Of a stretch of DNA of 64,000 nt, positions 51,697 to 60,526 are shown in pieces (position 1 is the stretch's first letter; each line of letters opens with the position of its first letter). Both the position numbers and the translations under genes were made by a program. Below the pieces are notes generated by a model. That model saw nothing but the letters and a program-made list of their open reading frames with translations. It was not told the origin of the DNA and searched no databases. The stretch lies in NCBI GenBank assembly GCA_016709385.1, contig JADJMW010000022.1, positions 372,001 through 436,000 of the forward strand, given 5' to 3'. Source of the DNA: Candidatus Rubrivivax defluviihabitans. Lineage in GTDB: Bacteria > Pseudomonadota > Gammaproteobacteria > Burkholderiales > Burkholderiaceae_C.

Positions 51697-53019
51697 ATGA
51701 GGCGCGTGGCCGTCGTCGGCTCGGGCATTTCGGGCCTGGCCGCCGCGCACGCGCTGGCCGGTGAGGCCCGGGTCACGCTGTTCGAGGCGGGCGACTATTT
51801 CGGCGGCCACACGCACACGGTGGACGTCACGCTGCCCGGCCCCGGTGGCACCGTGACCCACGGCGTGGACACCGGGTTCCTGGTCTTCAACCACCGCACC
51901 TATCCGAACTTGGTGCGCCTGTTCGAAGAGCAGCAGGTTCAGACGGCGCCGTCGGACATGTCGTTTTCGGTCCAGGTCCATGAAGCCGGCCTGGAATGGA
52001 GCGGCAGCGACCTCAATACCGTCTTCGCGCAGCGCCGCAACCTGCTGCGCCCGCGCTTCCTGCGCATGCTGGCCGAGATCGTGCGCTTCAACAAACTGGC
52101 CACGGCGCTGGCCGAGCGCGGCGTCGAGGTCGAACTGGCCGAACCGATCGGCGATTTCCTCGACCGCGAAGGCTTCGGCGCCACCTTCCGCGACTGGTAT
52201 TTCCTGCCCATGATCGGCTGCATCTGGTCGTGCCCCACCGACCAGATGCTGCGCTTCCCGATCGCCACCATGATTCGCTTCTGCCACAACCACGGGCTGA
52301 TCCAGGTCGCCGACCGGCCGCAGTGGCATACCGTGCGCGGTGGTGCGAAGCACTACGTGGCCAAGCTGCTGCAGGGCATTCCCGACGCGCGGCTGAACAC
52401 ACCCGTGCGTGGCGTGAAGCGGCTGCCGCCGGGCGACGGCCGCGGCGGCGTGATGGTGGCCACCGAAGCAGGGGCCGAGCGCTTCGACGAAGTCGTGCTG
52501 GCCTGCCACAGCGACCAGAGCCTGGCGCTGCTGGACGACGCCACAGCGGAGGAGCGTGCCGTGCTCGGCGCCATCCGCTACCACCCCAACCGTGCCGTGC
52601 TGCACACCGACGTCTCCGTGCTGCCGCGGCGCCGCCTGGCCTGGGCGGCGTGGAACTATGCGCGCGCAGCCGACACCGGGCGCGAGCAGGCCGCCGTGTG
52701 CCTGCACTACCTCATCAACCGCCTGCAGCCGCTGCCCTGGGCGCAGCCGGTGCTGGTGTCGCTGAACCCCGATCCGGCGCGGCCCATAGCCCCGGCGCAG
52801 GTGATCGGCAGCTACGACTACAGCCACCCGGTCTTCGACCTCGCGGCGATCCGCGCGCAGCAGCAGTTGCCGGCGCTGCAGGGCCGTTCGCACCTGTGGT
52901 TCTGCGGCGCCTGGACGCGTTACGGCTTCCACGAAGACGGCCTGAGTTCGGCGCTCGACGTCGTGCAGCGGCTGCGCGATCAGTGGCGGGCGCAGGACGC
53001 CCTGCCCGCGGCGGCATGA
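51697..53019 (+). CDS. NAD/FAD-dependent oxidoreductase (flavin amine oxidase-like)
   Basis: A 440-residue flavoprotein. RRVAVVGSGISGLAAAHALA is the N-terminal FAD Rossmann motif, followed by VTLFEAGDYFGGHTHTVDV and, at the C-terminus, HLWFCGAWTRYGFHEDGLSS. It belongs to the family placed beside cyclopropane-fatty-acid synthases in many bacteria and found in the RpoE-ChrR singlet-oxygen regulon of Rhodobacter sphaeroides (from memory). It probably oxidises or desaturates a lipid acyl chain. First gene of an eight-gene operon; its stop overlaps the next start (ATGA). Confidence 0.92.
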   Translation: MRRVAVVGSGISGLAAAHALAGEARVTLFEAGDYFGGHTHTVDVTLPGPGGTVTHGVDTGFLVFNHRTYPNLVRLFEEQQVQTAPSDMSFSVQVHEAGLEWSGSDLNTVFAQRRNLLRPRFLRMLAEIVRFNKLATALAERGVEVELAEPIGDFLDREGFGATFRDWYFLPMIGCIWSCPTDQMLRFPIATMIRFCHNHGLIQVADRPQWHTVRGGAKHYVAKLLQGIPDARLNTPVRGVKRLPPGDGRGGVMVATEAGAERFDEVVLACHSDQSLALLDDATAEERAVLGAIRYHPNRAVLHTDVSVLPRRRLAWAAWNYARAADTGREQAAVCLHYLINRLQPLPWAQPVLVSLNPDPARPIAPAQVIGSYDYSHPVFDLAAIRAQQQLPALQGRSHLWFCGAWTRYGFHEDGLSSALDVVQRLRDQWRAQDALPAAA

Positions 53020-53804
53020 TGGGCGAACCCACCCAGCACCCGACGGGAGGCGCGGTGAACTTGCCGCTGCTGGGCATCGGCACCGTGCGCCACCGCCGGC
53101 TGCGCCCGGCCGAACACGCCTTCGCCTACCCCACCTACTTCCTCATGCTGCCGATGCGTTCGCTGCGCTCGGCGCCCGAAGCTTCGCTGCGGCGCAACCG
53201 CTTCGGCCTCATGAGCTTCCACGACCGCGACCATGGCGACGGCCGCGACGATGCGCTGGCCTGGCTGGACGAACTGCTCGACGCCGAGGGCGTGCAGGGC
53301 GCCACCGGCGAGGTCTGGCTGCACACTTACCCGCGCGTCTTCGGCTATGTCTTCAAGCCGGTGAGCTTCTGGTACTGCCACCGCAGCGACGGCAGCCTGG
53401 CCGCCGTGGTGGCCGAGGTCAACAACACCTTCGGCGAACGCCACTGCTACCTGCTTGCCGGCGCCGAGCTCGGCTTCGGCCGCGAACTGGTGGCGCGCAA
53501 GGTCTTCCACGTCTCGCCCTTCTGCCAGGTGCAGGGGCAGTACCGCTTCCGCTTCATGCGCACCGCCGACCGCACGGTGGCGCGGGTGGACCACGACGAC
53601 GACCTCGGCGCCCTGCTGCAGACCAGCGTGTCGGGCGAACTGCAGCCGCTCACGGCCCGCAGCGTTCGTGCCGCCTTCTTCGGCATGCCGATGATGACGC
53701 TGGGCGTCATCGCCCGCATCCACTGGCAGGCGCTTCGGCTGTGGCTCAAGCGCGTGCCCTTCCAGAGCAAGCCGCAGCCGCCGCAAGCCTTCACCTCCCG
53801 TTGA
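53016..53804 (+). CDS. DUF1365 family protein
   Basis: A 262-residue DUF1365 protein: GTVRHRRLRPAEHAFAYPTY, LLPMRSLRS, VFGYVFKPVSFWYCHRSDG, EVNNTFGERHCYLL and KVFHVSPFCQVQG. The family is nearly always found between the FAD oxidoreductase and the cyclopropane-synthase-like gene. Its biochemical role is not settled; some members are linked to furan or cyclopropane fatty acid synthesis. The ATG overlaps the stop of the FAD gene. A second ATG follows directly. Confidence 0.93.
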   Translation: MMGEPTQHPTGGAVNLPLLGIGTVRHRRLRPAEHAFAYPTYFLMLPMRSLRSAPEASLRRNRFGLMSFHDRDHGDGRDDALAWLDELLDAEGVQGATGEVWLHTYPRVFGYVFKPVSFWYCHRSDGSLAAVVAEVNNTFGERHCYLLAGAELGFGRELVARKVFHVSPFCQVQGQYRFRFMRTADRTVARVDHDDDLGALLQTSVSGELQPLTARSVRAAFFGMPMMTLGVIARIHWQALRLWLKRVPFQSKPQPPQAFTSR

Positions 53805-53837
53805 ATTTCAGCCGTTGAACTTCACCCGCCTTCCGCC

Positions 53838-55064
53838 ATGGCCATGACGACCTCCACCGCCTCCCCGATCGCCCTGCCCGAGACCGCCCCGGCTGCCGCG
53901 CGCGCCCTGTTCCGGCTGCTACGGCAGTTGCGCGTGGGCACGCTCGACGTGCAACTGCCCGATGGCTCCATGGCCCATTTCGGCAACGGCGGCGAGCCGC
54001 GCGCGGCGATCAGCCTGCACGACTGGAGCCTGTGCGCGGCGGCGCTGAAGAGCGGCGATATCGGCTTTGCCGAGCGCTTCATCGAAGGCAGCTGGCACAG
54101 CCCCGACCTGGTGGCCCTGCTCAAGCTGTTCATCGCCAACCGCGAGCCCATCGAATCGGTGATCTACGGCACCTGGTGGGGGCGCCTGGCCTACCGCATC
54201 AAGCACCTGCTGAACCGCAATTCGCGCCACGGCAGCCGCAGGAACATCCACGCCCACTACGACATCGGCAACCCGTTCTACCGCCTGTGGCTGGACGAGA
54301 CGATGAACTATTCGAGCGCGCTGTTCGAAGGCGATTTCGAACGCCCGATGGCCGACGCGCAACTGGCCAAGGTGCGGCGCGCGCTGCGCGAGGTCGAGAT
54401 CAAGCCGGGCGAGCGGCTGCTGGAGATCGGCTGCGGCTGGGGCGCGCTGGCCGAGGCTGCGGCGGGCGAATTCGGCGCCCACGTCACTGGCGTCACCTTG
54501 TCCACCGAGCAGCTCGAATTTGCCACCGAGCGGCTGCGCCGCCACGGCCTGGCCGACAAGAGTGACCTGCGGCTGCAGGACTACCGCGACATCACCGACG
54601 AGCCCTTCGACGCCATCGCCTCGATCGAAATGTTCGAGGCCGTGGGCCGCGAATACTGGGACAGCTTCTTCGCCACGCTGCGCGGCCGGCTGAAACCGGG
54701 CGGGCGCGCCTGCATCCAGACCATCACCATCCGCGACGACCTGTTCGACCGCTATACGCGCTCCACCGACTTCATCCAGCAGTACATCTTCCCCGGTGGC
54801 CTGCTGCCCAGCCCGCAGGCCTTCCGCAGCGAGGCGCGCAAGGCGGGGCTGGAGGTCGTCAATGAGCTGGCCTTCGGTGCCGACTACGCCGAGACGCTGC
54901 GCCGCTGGCGCGTGGCCTTCCTGGCGCGCGACCCGCAGGTGCGCAAGCTCGGCTTCGACACCCGCTTCATGCGCATCTGGGAGTTCTACCTGGCGTATTG
55001 CGAGGCGGCCTTCGACACCGGCAATACCAACGTCATGCAGTTCACGCTGCGGCGGCCGTCATGA
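53838..55064 (+). CDS. Cyclopropane-fatty-acyl-phospholipid synthase-like methyltransferase
   Basis: A 408-residue SAM methyltransferase of the CFA synthase family. The SAM motif GERLLEIGCGWGALAE is near residue 195. IHAHYDIGNPFYRLWLDE, MNYSSALF, IEMFEAVGREYWDSFF, and the C-terminal AYCEAAFDTGNTNV with the conserved Cys are CFA-synthase parts. Known relatives make cyclopropane or 11-methyl fatty acids in membrane phospholipids. The product type cannot be told from sequence. It starts 33 bases after DUF1365 and overlaps the next gene by 4 bases. Confidence 0.95.
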   Translation: MAMTTSTASPIALPETAPAAARALFRLLRQLRVGTLDVQLPDGSMAHFGNGGEPRAAISLHDWSLCAAALKSGDIGFAERFIEGSWHSPDLVALLKLFIANREPIESVIYGTWWGRLAYRIKHLLNRNSRHGSRRNIHAHYDIGNPFYRLWLDETMNYSSALFEGDFERPMADAQLAKVRRALREVEIKPGERLLEIGCGWGALAEAAAGEFGAHVTGVTLSTEQLEFATERLRRHGLADKSDLRLQDYRDITDEPFDAIASIEMFEAVGREYWDSFFATLRGRLKPGGRACIQTITIRDDLFDRYTRSTDFIQQYIFPGGLLPSPQAFRSEARKAGLEVVNELAFGADYAETLRRWRVAFLARDPQVRKLGFDTRFMRIWEFYLAYCEAAFDTGNTNVMQFTLRRPS

Positions 55065-55612
55065 CCCATCACGCGCGTCGCAAGCTGGTCCTCGCCGCCG
55101 CGTTGTTGCCGGTCGTCGGTGTGCAGGCGCGCCTGGCGCCACCGCCCGAGGTGGCGGCCGAATTGCCCGGAGCGCGTACCCAGGGCGAGGGCCGGATGCG
55201 ATTCTTCGGCCTGCTCGTCTACGACGTGCGGCTATGGGCCGGCGAGCCGGCATCGGCCACGACCTGGCCCGCGCTGCCGCTGGCGCTGGAGATCGAATAT
55301 GCACGTGACTTCGCCGGCGCCGCGATCGCGGAGCGCTCGCTGAAGGAGATGCAGCGGCAGGCCGAGATCGCCACCGACACCGGCGCGCGCTGGCTCGATG
55401 CGATGATGCGGCTCTTCCCAGACGTGCGCGCCGGCGACCGCATCACCGGCGTGCACCGGCCCGGCACGGGCGCTCGCTTCTTCGTCAACGGCCGGCTGCA
55501 GGGCGAACTGCCCGACTCCGACTTCGCGCGCCTGTTCTTCGGCATCTGGCTGTCGCCGCGCACCTCGGAGCCGGCCCTGCGCGAAGCGCTGCTCGGGCCG
55601 GGCGCCCGATGA
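55061..55612 (+). CDS. Chalcone isomerase-like protein
   Basis: A 183-residue protein with an N-terminal signal-like segment (RRKLVLAAALLPVVGVQA), then the chalcone-isomerase-like core GEGRMRFFGLLVYDVRLW, LEIEYARDFAGAAIAERSLK and the C-terminal FARLFFGIWLSPRTSEPALR. In bacteria this fold binds fatty acids. It is coupled to the methyltransferase gene by an ATGA overlap and to the transporter gene by another, suggesting a role as a periplasmic lipid binder in the pathway. Confidence 0.88.
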   Translation: MTHHARRKLVLAAALLPVVGVQARLAPPPEVAAELPGARTQGEGRMRFFGLLVYDVRLWAGEPASATTWPALPLALEIEYARDFAGAAIAERSLKEMQRQAEIATDTGARWLDAMMRLFPDVRAGDRITGVHRPGTGARFFVNGRLQGELPDSDFARLFFGIWLSPRTSEPALREALLGPGAR

Positions 55613-56883
55613 CGGCGCTGGCGGCCCCGCGGGGCTGGCAGGGCGGCTGGGCGCAGGGCCTGAGCTACGGCGGCCTGGGCCTGCCGCTGGCCTTCGTGGC
55701 GCTGCCGCTTTATGTGATCCTGCCCAACCACTACGCCAGCGAATTCGGCATCCCGCTGGCCACGCTGGGCGCGCTGCTGCTGTTCGCGCGGCTGCTGGAT
55801 GCGGTGGCCGACCCCTGGATCGGCCGCCTCGTCGACGGCTGGTTCGCGCATTCGGTGGCGCGGGTGCTGGGCGTCGCAGTGGCCGCCGCGTTGGTGCTGG
55901 CCGCGGGCTTTCGCGGCCTCTTCTTTCCCGCCGTCGAGGGCACGACGGCCTTGCTGGCCTGGTGCGCGGCGCTGCTGGCCGTGACCTACCTCAGCTACAG
56001 CGTGCTGTCGGTCATCCACCAGGCCTGGGGCGCACGACTGGGCGGCGGCGAGGACCAGCGCGCGCGCATCGTCTCCTGGCGCGAAGGCCTGGCGCTGCTG
56101 GGCGTGCTGGTGGCCAGCGTGCTGCCTTCGGTGGCCGGGCTCTCGGTGGCCAGCGTGGTCTTCGCCGTCGCCTTGGCGGCGGCGCTGGCGCTGCTGGCGC
56201 GCGCGCCGCAGCCGGCGCTCCACGCCCGCGTGGCGGGCGCGCCGGATCTCGTGGCGCCGCTGTCGACTCCCGGCTTCCGCCGCCTGCTGGTCATCTTCCT
56301 GGTCAACGGCGTGGCCAGCGCGGTGCCGGCCACGCTGGTGCTGTTCTTCATCCGCGACCGCCTGCAGGCCCCCGCCTTCGAACCGCTGTTCCTGGCCAGC
56401 TATTTCGCCGCCGGTGCGCTTTCCATGCCGCTGTGGGTGCGTGCGGTGGCACGCTTCGGGTTGGCGCGCGCCTGGGCGGCCGGCATGGTCCTGGCCATCG
56501 TCACCTTCGCCTGGGCGGCGCTGCTGGGCAGCGGCGACGTGCTGGCCTACACCGTCGTCTGCGTGGCCAGCGGCATCGCGCTGGGCGCCGACCTCACGCT
56601 GCCCGGCGCGCTGCTGGCCGGCGTCATCCAGCGTGCCGGCCACGGCCAGCGTCTGGAAGGTGCCTATTTCGGCTGGTGGAATTTCGCCACCAAGCTCAAC
56701 CTGGCGCTTGCCGCCGGTATTGCGCTGCCGCTGCTCGGCGCCTTCGGCTACACGCCCGGCAGCCAGGACGCCGAAGCGTTGCGCGCGCTGACCATCGCCT
56801 ACTGCCTGCTGCCCTGCGTGCTCAAGCTCGCGGCCACGGCGCTGCTCTGGACCCTGTGGATCCGCAAGAAGGAAGACCAATGA
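55609..56883 (+). CDS. GPH-type MFS transporter
   Basis: A 424-residue MFS_2/GPH (glycoside-pentoside-hexuronide) family protein with about twelve membrane helices: LSYGGLGLPLAFVALPLYVI first, then LLDAVADPWIGRLVDGW, the family motif region. GPH family members in this operon context (also in the R. sphaeroides cluster, from memory) are thought to move a lipid-related substrate, not sugar. It starts inside the stop of the previous gene and ends on the ATG of the next. Confidence 0.9.
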   Translation: MTALAAPRGWQGGWAQGLSYGGLGLPLAFVALPLYVILPNHYASEFGIPLATLGALLLFARLLDAVADPWIGRLVDGWFAHSVARVLGVAVAAALVLAAGFRGLFFPAVEGTTALLAWCAALLAVTYLSYSVLSVIHQAWGARLGGGEDQRARIVSWREGLALLGVLVASVLPSVAGLSVASVVFAVALAAALALLARAPQPALHARVAGAPDLVAPLSTPGFRRLLVIFLVNGVASAVPATLVLFFIRDRLQAPAFEPLFLASYFAAGALSMPLWVRAVARFGLARAWAAGMVLAIVTFAWAALLGSGDVLAYTVVCVASGIALGADLTLPGALLAGVIQRAGHGQRLEGAYFGWWNFATKLNLALAAGIALPLLGAFGYTPGSQDAEALRALTIAYCLLPCVLKLAATALLWTLWIRKKEDQ

Positions 56884-57431
56884 AGAGACGACTCACCCTG
56901 GCCCTGGCCGCCACCGCGCTGGCCGCGGTCGTGCTCGGCGGCTGCGCCGGCCCCACACCGGCCGACTATGCGGCCGAGACGCCGGTGCTCGACCTGAAGA
57001 CCTATTTCAACGGCGACCTGGTGGCGCACGGCCTCTTCACCGACCGCTCGGGCAAGGTGGTGCGCCGCTTCGTGGTGCAGATGACCGGCACCTGGAACGG
57101 CAACCAGGGCGTGCTCGACGAACGCTTCACCTACAGCGACGGCAAGACCGAGCGCCGCGTCTGGCGCCTCACCGACGAAGGCGGCGGCCGCTGGAGCGGC
57201 CGCGCCGACGACGTGGTCGGCGTGGCGCAGGGCGTGGCTGCCGGCAACACGCTGAACTGGCGCTATACGCTCAGCCTGCCGGTGGACGGCAAGGTCTACG
57301 AGGTGCAGTTCGACGACTGGATGTATCTGATGGACGAACGCGTGATGCTGAACAAGGCGGTGATGAGCAAGTTCGGCGTGCGGCTGGGCGAAGTCACCCT
57401 CTCCTTCTACAAGAACCCGGCGCCGCGATGA
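56880..57431 (+). CDS. DUF3833 lipoprotein
   Basis: A 183-residue lipoprotein: signal MKRRLTLALAATALAAVVLG with lipobox LGGC, then ETPVLDLKTYFNGDLVAHGL, FTYSDGKTERRVWRLTDE and DDWMYLMDERVMLNKAVMSK, all DUF3833 signatures. It is the outer-membrane or periplasmic member of the cluster. The ATG overlaps the stop of the transporter, and its stop overlaps the SDR start. Confidence 0.93.
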   Translation: MKRRLTLALAATALAAVVLGGCAGPTPADYAAETPVLDLKTYFNGDLVAHGLFTDRSGKVVRRFVVQMTGTWNGNQGVLDERFTYSDGKTERRVWRLTDEGGGRWSGRADDVVGVAQGVAAGNTLNWRYTLSLPVDGKVYEVQFDDWMYLMDERVMLNKAVMSKFGVRLGEVTLSFYKNPAPR

Positions 57432-58201
57432 GCCTGAACCCGAAACTGGCCGGCTGGCAGGGCCGGCGCGTCTGGCTCGTCGGCGCCTCCACCGGCATCG
57501 GCCGCGCCACCGCGGCCAAGCTGCATGCCGCGGGCGCGCGCGTGGCCGTGTCGGCGCGCAGCGCGCTGCCGCTGGAGTCCTTTGCCATCCAGCATCCGGG
57601 CAGCCTGGCGCTGCCGCTGGACGCCACCGACCGCGTGGCCATGCGCGCGGCCAGCGAACACATCGTGGCCGAGTGGGGCGGGCTGGACATGGCCGTCTAC
57701 TGCGCCGGCTACTACAAGCCCATGCGCGCCACTGCCTTCGACCTGGACGACGCGCTGCGCCACGAACAGGTGAACTATGTCGGCGCGCTCTACATGCTGG
57801 ACGCCGTGCTGCCGACGCTGCTGCGCCAGAAGAGCGGCCACATCAGCCTGGTCAGCAGCGTCAGCGGCTTCCGCGGCCTGCCCAAGGCGCTGGCCTACGG
57901 CCCGACCAAGGCGGCGCTGATCAACCTGGCCGAGTCGCTGTATTTCGACCTCACCGACCAGGGCATCGGCGTCTCGGTGGTGTGCCCGGGCTACGTGGAA
58001 ACGCCGCTCACCGAGCAGAACGACTACCGCATGCCGGCGCTGATCAGCGCCGATGAGGCGGCCAGGCACATGATCGCCGGCTGGGAACGGGGTGAATTCC
58101 AGATGCATTTCCCCAAGCGCTTCACAGGCTGGATCAAAGCGCTGAGCCACCTCGGAGACGCGATGTATTTCCGCGCCGTGCGGCGCGTCACCGGGCTGTG
58201 A
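57428..58201 (+). CDS. Short-chain dehydrogenase/reductase
   Basis: A 257-residue SDR. The cofactor motif GASTGIG (residues 19-25), MAVYCAGYYK (NAG-like region), the catalytic Ser in HISLVSSVSG and YGPTKAALIN (Tyr-x3-Lys) are present. It may reduce or oxidise a lipid-derived carbonyl in the pathway. The start overlaps the DUF3833 stop by 4 bases, and its stop overlaps the next start (GTGA). Confidence 0.93.
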   Translation: MSLNPKLAGWQGRRVWLVGASTGIGRATAAKLHAAGARVAVSARSALPLESFAIQHPGSLALPLDATDRVAMRAASEHIVAEWGGLDMAVYCAGYYKPMRATAFDLDDALRHEQVNYVGALYMLDAVLPTLLRQKSGHISLVSSVSGFRGLPKALAYGPTKAALINLAESLYFDLTDQGIGVSVVCPGYVETPLTEQNDYRMPALISADEAARHMIAGWERGEFQMHFPKRFTGWIKALSHLGDAMYFRAVRRVTGL

Positions 58202-58647
58202 TCCGCCAGACCATGCCGCCGACGGACCCGCGAGTACAGAGGATCGTGACCTTGTTCGAGCGCCTGGCGCCGACGGAGCTGCCGCGACTGTCCGAGATCT
58301 ACACCCCCGACGCGCGCTTCAAGGACCCGTTCAACGAAGTGCAGGGCGTAGCCGCCATCACGCGCATCTTCGAGCACATGTTCAGGTCGCTGGATGCACC
58401 GCGCTTCGTCATCCGCGACGTCATCGTGCAGGGCGACCAGTGTTTCCTGGGCTGGGACTTCGTCTTCCGCATGAAGCGCTTCAGCGGCGCCGAACAGGTG
58501 ATCCGCGGCGCCACGCACCTGCGGCTGGCCGCCGACGGCCGCATCGCCGTGCACCGCGACTACTGGGACGCGGCCGAGGAACTGTACGAGAAGCTGCCCG
58601 CCGTGGGCGCGCTGATGCGCTGGCTGAAACGGCGCGTCAACGCCTGA
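58198..58647 (+). CDS. NTF2-like (SnoaL-type) family protein
   Basis: A 149-residue nuclear-transport-factor-2-like protein: LFERLAPTELPRLSEIYTPD, FKDPFNEVQGVAAITRIFEH, then the beta sheet IRDVIVQGDQCFLGWDFVFR and IAVHRDYWDAAEELY. The GTG start at 58198 keeps the 4-base overlap seen throughout the operon; ATG at 58213 is the alternative. These folds bind small hydrophobic substrates. Last gene of the operon. Confidence 0.9.
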   Translation: MIRQTMPPTDPRVQRIVTLFERLAPTELPRLSEIYTPDARFKDPFNEVQGVAAITRIFEHMFRSLDAPRFVIRDVIVQGDQCFLGWDFVFRMKRFSGAEQVIRGATHLRLAADGRIAVHRDYWDAAEELYEKLPAVGALMRWLKRRVNA

Positions 58648-58665
58648 CGCCGCTGGGACGGACGT

Positions 58666-59145
58666 CTAGCGCTGGCCTTCGGTCAGCGAAAACAGCTGGA
58701 ACAGCCCCGATCTGTCGACGAACCAGGTCTCGGTGAAGCGGACGGTGGCGCCAGGCATCGCGGCCGGCGCCGGGTAGGGCGCGGCGCGGCGCACCATGGC
58801 CAGCACCCAGGGCGCCACCTCGTCGGCGGCCGGCTTGCGCACGACGCTGACATTGACGACCTGGCCGGTGGCGTCGATCTCGGTCTCGAGCATGATGATG
58901 CCGTACAGCAGCGGCGGCAGCTTGCCGCGGTAGACCCGCATCGGATAAGTGGCGTAGATATGGCGTGCGGCGTCGATCCGGTACTCGGTCTCGATCTCGG
59001 CCGGCGAGGCGCGCGGCGCGCCTTGCACCATCGGTGCCGGCACCATGCTGAACTGCGCCATCGCGCCCGGCGCGAACAGCAGCGCGGCGCAGAACACCAG
59101 ACCCTGCCATCCGCCCGCCCGACCGCGCCTCTGCCTTTGTCTCAT
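58666..59145 (-). CDS. Periplasmic TonB-like C-terminal domain protein
   Basis: A 159-residue protein. The N-terminus MRQRQRRGRAGGWQGLVF is basic and followed by a signal-like core (CAALLFAPGAMAQ). The C-terminal part has the TonB C-terminal fold pattern YPMRVYRGKLPPLLYGIIML, ETEIDATGQVVNVSVVRK and MVRRAAPYPAPAAM. No ExbB/D genes are near. It is exported, not membrane-anchored like classical TonB, so its task is unclear. Convergent with the NTF2-like gene. Confidence 0.8.
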   Translation of the reverse strand: MRQRQRRGRAGGWQGLVFCAALLFAPGAMAQFSMVPAPMVQGAPRASPAEIETEYRIDAARHIYATYPMRVYRGKLPPLLYGIIMLETEIDATGQVVNVSVVRKPAADEVAPWVLAMVRRAAPYPAPAAMPGATVRFTETWFVDRSGLFQLFSLTEGQR

Positions 59146-59274
59146 GATCCCTGAAGGCAGGTCGATCCTGCCATGCACCCGCCGCCACGACGGCGCCAAG
59201 GTTACACGATGGCCGGCACCGGCCACCGTGCCGAGTGGCCCCCTTTTCGACCACAAAACAACGCCTTGGCCGGG

Positions 59275-60261
59275 CTAGCGCAGCCAGCCCTTGCGCCGGA
59301 AAAAGATGAACGGCGCCGCCACCGAGGCCACCATCAGCGCCAGCGCCAGCGGGTAGCCGGCGGCCCAGTCGAGTTCGGGCATGAACCTGAAGTTCATGCC
59401 GTAGATGCTGGCGATCAAGGTGGGCGGCAGCATCGCCACGCCCACCACCGAGAAGATCTTGATGACCTTGTTCTGGTTGATGTTGATGAAGCCGACGATG
59501 GTGTCCATCAGGAAATTGATCTTGTCGAACAGGAACGCGGTGTGCGAGTCCAGCGAGTCGATGTCGCGCAGGATCTGGCGCGCTTCCTCGAACTGCTCGG
59601 CGCTGAGCAGGCGGCTGCGCATCATGAAGCTCAGCGCGCGCCGCGTATCCATCATGTTGCGCCGGATGCGGCCGTTCAGGTCTTCCTCGCGCGCGATGGC
59701 GGCCAGCGCTTCGGCCGCCACGGTGTCGTTGACCTCGTCCTTGAGCACGCGGGCGCTGACCGCCTCGAGCTTGTCGTAGATGCTCTCCAGCGCGTCGGCC
59801 GAAAATTCGGCGTCGGCGTCGTAGAGCTTGAGCAGCACGTCCTTGGCGTCCTGGATCAGCGCCGGCGTGCGGCGCGCGCGCAGGCGCAGCAGCCGGAACA
59901 CCGGCAGGTCCTCGTCGTGCACCGTGAACAGCACGTTGCGGAACAGGATGAAGGCCACGCGCACGTTGCGCGCGGGCTCGGCGGCCGCCCCCTTGCTGGC
60001 GTCGCCGGCGTCGATGAGGAAGTCCGAGCGGATGTGCAGCTCGCCGTTGTCTTCCTCGTAGAACCGCGCCGACTCCTCGATGTCGTCGTCGACGATGTCG
60101 ACCGGGATGCTGACGCCGAAGCGCTCGCGCACCCAGTCCTTTTCCTCGGCGCTGGGGCTTTCCAGGTCGACCCACACCGGATGCAGGTCGGCCAGCGCCT
60201 GCAGACTGTCGATCTCTTCCTGGAACAGCCGGCCGTTGGTCAGCGTGAAGACGTTCAGCAT
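59275..60261 (-). CDS. corA: Magnesium/cobalt transporter CorA
   Basis: A 328-residue CorA. The N-terminal acidic cytoplasmic domain starts MLNVFTLTNGRLFQEEIDSL. Near the end two membrane helices flank the GMN ion-selectivity motif (SIYGMNFRFMPELDWAAGYP) and the basic tail FFRRKGWLR. It is a pentameric Mg2+ channel. The start at 60261 is preceded by GAGTAAGAG. Lone gene. Confidence 0.95.
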   Translation of the reverse strand: MLNVFTLTNGRLFQEEIDSLQALADLHPVWVDLESPSAEEKDWVRERFGVSIPVDIVDDDIEESARFYEEDNGELHIRSDFLIDAGDASKGAAAEPARNVRVAFILFRNVLFTVHDEDLPVFRLLRLRARRTPALIQDAKDVLLKLYDADAEFSADALESIYDKLEAVSARVLKDEVNDTVAAEALAAIAREEDLNGRIRRNMMDTRRALSFMMRSRLLSAEQFEEARQILRDIDSLDSHTAFLFDKINFLMDTIVGFININQNKVIKIFSVVGVAMLPPTLIASIYGMNFRFMPELDWAAGYPLALALMVASVAAPFIFFRRKGWLR

Positions 60262-60526
60262 CTCTTACTCCGGGGGGCGGGCCTGGCGGCCGCCGCGGCA
60301 AGGCCGGGGCGGTGGGCAGGCAGCTGGGCGGGGAGGGTGTGGCGGGTTCCCGTCTCATCCCGGCCGGCGCGCGGACGCGGCCCCGAAACGGACGGTCACC
60401 GAGGGTGGCTCGGGTCCAAGAAATGCCTTTCGAAGCAGAAGCGGCCGCCGGATTATGCCGCTGCCGACCGGCGCCGGCAGCCCATCGGGGCGCGGCCTTG
60501 GTCGTGGCGGTGGCAGACTCCGACGC

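Noticed and set aside
51383..51700. 105-codon plus-strand frame before the FAD gene, considered as an anti-sigma or small regulator
   Set aside because: No zinc-binding or helical anti-sigma pattern, Ser/Arg/Pro-rich content like non-coding GC-rich DNA, and it runs into the next start in another frame.
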